Source: Aureimonas glaciei (GTDB taxonomy: Bacteria > Pseudomonadota > Alphaproteobacteria > Rhizobiales > Rhizobiaceae). From it: DNA of 64,000 nt. This document shows positions 60,901-64,000 of the stretch, piece after piece. The notes beneath the pieces are model-generated. The model was not told where the DNA came from. It saw nothing but the letters and a program-made list of their open reading frames with translations, and searched no databases. Made by a program: the position numbers and the translations under genes. Location of the stretch: the NCBI RefSeq assembly GCF_014643375.1, contig NZ_BMJJ01000007.1:232002-296001 (forward strand), read 5' to 3'. Position 1 is the first letter of the stretch; every line of letters begins with the position of its first letter.

Positions 60901-61890
60901 ATGGGGGGACGCGGCCTTCATCACGTCACGCTGATCGCCAGCGATGTCGACCGTAGCCACCGCTTCTATGGGGCGGTTCTCGGCCTCAGGCTCGTCAAGC
61001 GGACCGTGAGTCATGAGGATCCCGGGACCTACCATCTCTTCTTCGGCGACGAGACTGGGGGACCCGGTACGCTGCTCACGCTCTTTCCATGGCAGGGTGT
61101 GGCGCGCGGCCACCGTGGCGCCTGCGAGGCGTGGCGGACGTCTCTGCGCGTCCCCGCCGGCTCGCTGGACTGGTGGTCGCGGCGGCTGGGGGCTGCGGGC
61201 GTCGACGCCCGCGGAGTGACGCTCGCGTTCGGTGAGACCGCCCTTGTTTTCGAGGATCCGGATGGCGCCCTCTTGTCGCTGGCGGAAGGACCCGGCCAAA
61301 CCGATGGCTCAGTCTGGCGGCATCCGCAAATCGCGAACGGAGCCGCCATCATAGGCTTGCACGACCTCGTGCTGAAGGTGCGCCAGGCCGATCCGATTGG
61401 CGAGCTCTTCCGCGAGGTCCTTGGCTTCCGGGAGGTGGCTCGCGAGGGTCTCGCGGTCCGGCTCGTTGCGCATGACGGACCGGGCGGGATGATCACGCTA
61501 GATGAGACCGGACAGGTCCCGATGGGACGGCTCGGCGCGGGGAGCGTCCACCATGCCGCCTTTCGCGCGCTCGACTCCGCCGACGAGGACCGAATGGCGG
61601 CGGAGCTCTTGACGCGCTATGCCATCCGAACCACCGTGCCGAAGGACCGCACCTACTTCCGGTCCGTGAACTTCCGCTCGACCTGCGGTCTCCTGATGGA
61701 GATTGCGACCGACGAGCCAGGACTCATCGTTGACGAAACGCTGGGAGGACTTGGCACAAGTCTGGTGCTGCCGTCATTCCTGGAGGCAAGGCGCGTCGAG
61801 CTGGAGTGCCTCCTTCCGCGGCTCCGGAACATGCAGGACCTTGGCGGCGACCGGGCCGGGCCACATGCGGGCACCGACGTATCGCTGTGA
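60901..61890 (+). CDS. VOC ring-cleaving dioxygenase (MhqO-like)
   Basis: 329 residues from the ATG at 60901 (GGGAGTGGAG upstream). Tandem vicinal-oxygen-chelate modules with metal ligands in GLHHVTLIASD, AGSVHHAAFRAL and CGLLMEIATDE. The MhqO/LinE-type family opens hydroquinone rings and helps detoxify quinones. The last ~16 residues (after LPRLRNMQDL) are encoded by DNA that belongs to the duplicated araC upstream segment, so the native C-terminus was probably replaced at the duplication junction. Paired functionally with the MhqD-like esterase at 63.1 kb. Confidence 0.85.
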   Translation: MGGRGLHHVTLIASDVDRSHRFYGAVLGLRLVKRTVSHEDPGTYHLFFGDETGGPGTLLTLFPWQGVARGHRGACEAWRTSLRVPAGSLDWWSRRLGAAGVDARGVTLAFGETALVFEDPDGALLSLAEGPGQTDGSVWRHPQIANGAAIIGLHDLVLKVRQADPIGELFREVLGFREVAREGLAVRLVAHDGPGGMITLDETGQVPMGRLGAGSVHHAAFRALDSADEDRMAAELLTRYAIRTTVPKDRTYFRSVNFRSTCGLLMEIATDEPGLIVDETLGGLGTSLVLPSFLEARRVELECLLPRLRNMQDLGGDRAGPHAGTDVSL

Positions 61891-62874
61891 TAATGGTATG
61901 CAAGTTTGATCGTATCAAAGTCGAAAAAATCGGATGCCATGACACCTAGGCTCGACAAAGCGGCCAACCGAGGGGAGCTTCACGGCGCCACCCTTGGCGC
62001 TTACCTCGGCATCGCCGCCCAGCCGATCCTAAGGCTCTCCGACCAAGGACGGAGCAGGTTAGCTGTCACGCGCCTGACACTGACAGATCCGCGCGGCTAT
62101 GACCGAAGGGCACCGACCGAGCCGGAGGACGCCTACAGCCTGACCTACAAGTTGCGGCCCATCGAGAGGCTCGAGGTTTGGCAGAACGGACGCTACATCC
62201 AGAATGGCGGAGTAGCGGCCGAAACGGCCAAAATGATCGATCTTTCGGAGCCTTCTCAAAGTCGCATCACCGGGCTGTCCGACTCAGTCCACGTCTACAT
62301 CGGCAAGTTCGCGCTCGACGACCTTGCTGCCGAGATCGGCGCGAGAAAGATCGACCGTCTTCGCATGCCATCCAACGAGGCCGATCCCATCCTTGGCCAG
62401 TTCTGCCGTTTCATGCTGGCGTCGCCTCCGGAAGCAGAGCCCGCCAATCCTCTCTTTGCCGATCAGCTCGCGCTGAGCCTCCTCACCTATTTTGCCGAGC
62501 GCTACGGCGGCCTGAGCCTGCCTTCGACAAAGGCATCGGCAGGCGGGTTGGCGCCATGGCAGGAACGACGGGCACGGGAGATCATCCATTCGCGCCTGGC
62601 AACCCGCATGACGATGGCCGACGTGGCGGGAGAGTGTCGCCTCACCCCGAGTTATTTTGCCAAGGCATTTCGCCAGACGTTCGGCACGACTCCGCATCGC
62701 TATCTCACCGAGGTCCGCATCAATGAGGCGAAGTCGTACCTCCTCAACTCTCAATTGCCCCTTGCCGACATCGCTCTGCTCTGCGGCCTCGGCGATCAGA
62801 GCTATTTCACGCGTGTGTTTACGGCTGCGGTAGGCACCAGCCCGGGTGCTTGGCGACGCGCGACACGCAGTTGA
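61860..62874 (+). repeat. Duplicated araC segment, copy 2
   Basis: Counterpart of 36261-37270, beginning GCCACATGCGGG. The match covers the promoter area and the sensor-domain part of araC; the DNA-binding part has diverged. The left edge lies inside the dioxygenase coding sequence. Confidence 0.8.
61939..62874 (+). CDS. AraC-family regulator (duplicate copy 2)
   Basis: 311 residues. The sensor domain is nearly identical to the protein at 36338 (shared ANRGELHGATLGAYLGIAAQ and ERLEVWQNGRYIQNG), but the DNA-binding domain differs clearly (MTMADVAGECRLTPSYFAKA; LPLADIALLCGLGDQSYFTR). The two proteins may sense the same ligand but read different operators. Located 48 bp after the dioxygenase. 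Confidence 0.86.
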   Translation: MTPRLDKAANRGELHGATLGAYLGIAAQPILRLSDQGRSRLAVTRLTLTDPRGYDRRAPTEPEDAYSLTYKLRPIERLEVWQNGRYIQNGGVAAETAKMIDLSEPSQSRITGLSDSVHVYIGKFALDDLAAEIGARKIDRLRMPSNEADPILGQFCRFMLASPPEAEPANPLFADQLALSLLTYFAERYGGLSLPSTKASAGGLAPWQERRAREIIHSRLATRMTMADVAGECRLTPSYFAKAFRQTFGTTPHRYLTEVRINEAKSYLLNSQLPLADIALLCGLGDQSYFTRVFTAAVGTSPGAWRRATRS

Positions 62875-63130
62875 CCTGAAGTCCGACGCGACGCCGCGAT
62901 GGACCACGCCGGGAGGACCACCACATCCCTTTCAAGGTCGAGAACAGGACGAAGTCGCACCTTGACCCGGAGGGGGCGCTCGACGTCGTGTGGCCAGCAC
63001 TTACGCCACACATGGGCGCGTTGATGTATCTCCGCGCGCTGTCGACACGCCTCAGGGCAGCTTGTCCCGAGCAGCCGGATGCCGCGCTGGCAGAGGGCGA
63101 TATCCGCTAAGATGGCCCCACCATTTGACG
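62875..63130. other. Intergenic; no gene recognised
   Basis: About 255 bp between convergent araC and esterase genes. No terminator hairpin with T-run, no IS end and no recognisable protein. Confidence 0.35.
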
Positions 63131-63766
63131 TCAGGCATTTCCATCTCCCGCGTTCCGTTTCAGCCAACCTTGCGCCGCCGTCGCATCCGCGAGTGTCAGA
63201 TCGTGCCCGGCCTCGATTCGCAGGGCGTCCAAATCGGCGCCTTGAGCCCGCAACCAGTTCTCGAGAGCGGGCGCATGCTGGCCGTAAGGGTCGCGAGTGC
63301 CGGTTATCAACAGAACCGGGACACCTGCCAGGTCCGGCTCAGGCATCGGCTCCAGTGCCGCGATCGCACGGATCAGGATCGCACGGCGGATCAGGCCGGG
63401 ATAAAGACCCATGACTGCGGCGGCGAAGTTCGCACCGTTGGAGTGGCCGAGAAAGGTCATCCCGTCGCGATCCAGCCCGTAGCTCGCGACCGCACCATCG
63501 ACAAGGGCCGCGAAGGCCTCGGCTTCCGCCCTGATGTCCGCTTGATCGAAGGTCGCCACTGTCAGGCGCCGGAACCACCGCGACATGCCCTCCTCATGGC
63601 TTCGTCCGCGCACGCCGAGCAGCGTCGCGCGAGGCGCGATCCGATGGGCCAGCGGCATCAGATCGGCCTCGCTCCCGCCAGTGCCGTGCAGTAGGACGAT
63701 CGTGCTGCCATCCGGATCGTCCGGCACATGGAAACGATGGACAAAGGGCAGTTCCCGCATCGGCAT
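63131..63766 (-). CDS. MhqD-like carboxylesterase
   Basis: 211 residues from the ATG at 63766, which has a strong GAGAGGAG ribosome site 4 nt upstream. Alpha/beta hydrolase: oxyanion VLLHGTGGSEADLMPLA, nucleophile FLGHSNGANFAAAVM, acid in ITGTRDPYG, base in EAGHDLTL. MhqD-type esterases accompany MhqO dioxygenases in quinone detoxification. The same frame stays open into a dioxygenase remnant upstream, so the ancestral gene was probably a fusion or a tightly coupled pair. Confidence 0.8.
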   Translation of the reverse strand: MPMRELPFVHRFHVPDDPDGSTIVLLHGTGGSEADLMPLAHRIAPRATLLGVRGRSHEEGMSRWFRRLTVATFDQADIRAEAEAFAALVDGAVASYGLDRDGMTFLGHSNGANFAAAVMGLYPGLIRRAILIRAIAALEPMPEPDLAGVPVLLITGTRDPYGQHAPALENWLRAQGADLDALRIEAGHDLTLADATAAQGWLKRNAGDGNA

Positions 63767-63897
63767 TCGCTCCTCTCCCGGCAGCGCGAATTGGGGAAGC
63801 ATCACCCGCAGGTCCTCGGCACGCTCGGCATCATCGGGCGGCACGAACAGGTGCTCTCCCAGGCGCTCCAGGGGTTCATCGACGGCAAAGCCTGGAC
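63767..63897 (-). pseudogene. C-terminal remnant of a VOC dioxygenase, cut by an IS
   Basis: In frame with the esterase, the sequence reads PGFAVDEPLERLGEHLFVPP then AERAEDLRVMLPQF. This aligns with the C-terminus of the intact dioxygenase at 60.9 kb (PGLIVDETLGGLGTSLVLPS, ARRVELECLLPRL). Homology stops at 63898 where the putative IS21 end begins, so the rest of the gene has been separated or lost. Confidence 0.7.
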
Positions 63898-64000
63898 TGT
63901 CAACGGCGGAGCAATTCCAGGCCAGTGTGGCGGAGTAAAACCAGGCCACGCGTCCGAGAGGGCACGACACAGGAAAGGGCCCGATCGGGCCCTTTCCTGT
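63898..64000. mobile_element. Terminal part of a probable IS21-family element
   Basis: The segment starts TGTCAACGGCGGAG and contains two spaced direct repeats: GGCGGAGCAATTCCAGGCCA at 63905-63924 and GGCGGAGTAAAACCAGGCCA at 63929-63948. Multiple ~20-bp end repeats and a TG terminus are features of IS21-family ends. A perfect 32-bp palindrome at 63969-64000 (arms beginning ACAGGAAAGGG) would be the terminator after the transposase helper gene. The element continues past the window. Confidence 0.55.

Noticed and set aside
1..64000. tRNA, rRNA or tmRNA genes
   Set aside because: I scanned intergenic regions for cloverleaf-like CCA-proximal patterns and rRNA words and found none; a covariance-model search would be decisive.

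Overview
The window is GC-rich and dense with genes. Gene families and layouts (PcaQ with an ATAACC-type operator, pca genes in the order D/C-H-G-I-J-F-B, FixL/FixJ-like regulators, a DctPQM TRAP transporter, DUF1127, IS91 and IS21 elements) suggest an alphaproteobacterium, probably Hyphomicrobiales (Rhizobiales). This is inferred from gene content alone; there is no rRNA or tRNA gene here to anchor it. The many regulators, paired paralogues, IS remnants and truncated genes mark it as accessory DNA (plasmid or chromosomal island; the sequence does not say which).

Layout. (A) 1-5.0 kb: the edge of a phage or phage-satellite element, with a terminase small subunit behind a strongly structured leader, a small hypothetical protein, and a large primase-polymerase/helicase facing it. 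(B) 5.5-18.0 kb: redox and catabolic genes in mirrored operons. An HxlR regulator sits between two divergently oriented NADP-oxidoreductase paralogues of equal length and is bracketed by two inverted copies of a 19-bp motif. The arms carry an epoxide hydrolase and quinone oxidoreductase on the left and a flavin monooxygenase and tannase-family esterase on the right. Next comes an EthD protein / luciferase-like monooxygenase / MFS exporter operon divergent from a LysR gene. (C) 18.3-33.5 kb: a complete shikimate-to-central-metabolism block. It has TRAP uptake (29.6-32.6 kb), a shikimate dehydrogenase, 3-dehydroshikimate dehydratase (giving protocatechuate), and the full protocatechuate branch of the beta-ketoadipate pathway under PcaQ. 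A TetR regulator with two matching palindromic operators probably controls the shikimate arm. (D) 33.6-36.1 kb: a decayed ISL3-type transposase and an IS91-type element with its own tyrosine recombinase, cut off at the 3' end. Remains of a short-chain dehydrogenase lie at both edges of C+D (C-terminal piece at 18.1-18.35 kb, N-terminal piece at 35.95-36.1 kb, same strand, correct order), suggesting that the 17.6-kb block landed in an SDR gene.

(E) 36.3-47.7 kb: three AraC regulators are spread over the window; two of them (36.3 and 61.9 kb) are recent duplicates. Here they accompany an NTF2-like protein, an isochorismatase-like hydrolase, a signal-less periplasmic-binding-type protein, DUF1127, a cupin, DoxX, two FAD monooxygenases, an MFS exporter and Dps. 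(F) 48-54.4 kb: a signalling operon (HWE/HisKA_2-type kinase, PAS kinase, FixJ-like regulator, REC-only protein) divergent, across a 26-bp-arm palindrome, from an operon of chloroperoxidase-like hydrolase, a cNMP-domain/thioredoxin-reductase-like flavoprotein lacking the CxxC, and a bacterial UBP-type zinc finger. (G) 54.6-64 kb: an MFS-monooxygenase fusion, then XapX, Tat-exported amidohydrolase, DoxX and Tat-exported hydrolase in one overlapping operon, an isochorismatase paralogue, a ring-cleaving dioxygenase, the second AraC copy, and an MhqD-like esterase whose upstream dioxygenase is interrupted by what looks like the end of an IS21-family element.

The general theme is uptake and breakdown of plant-derived aromatics and alicyclic acids, plus defence against quinones and other electrophiles.
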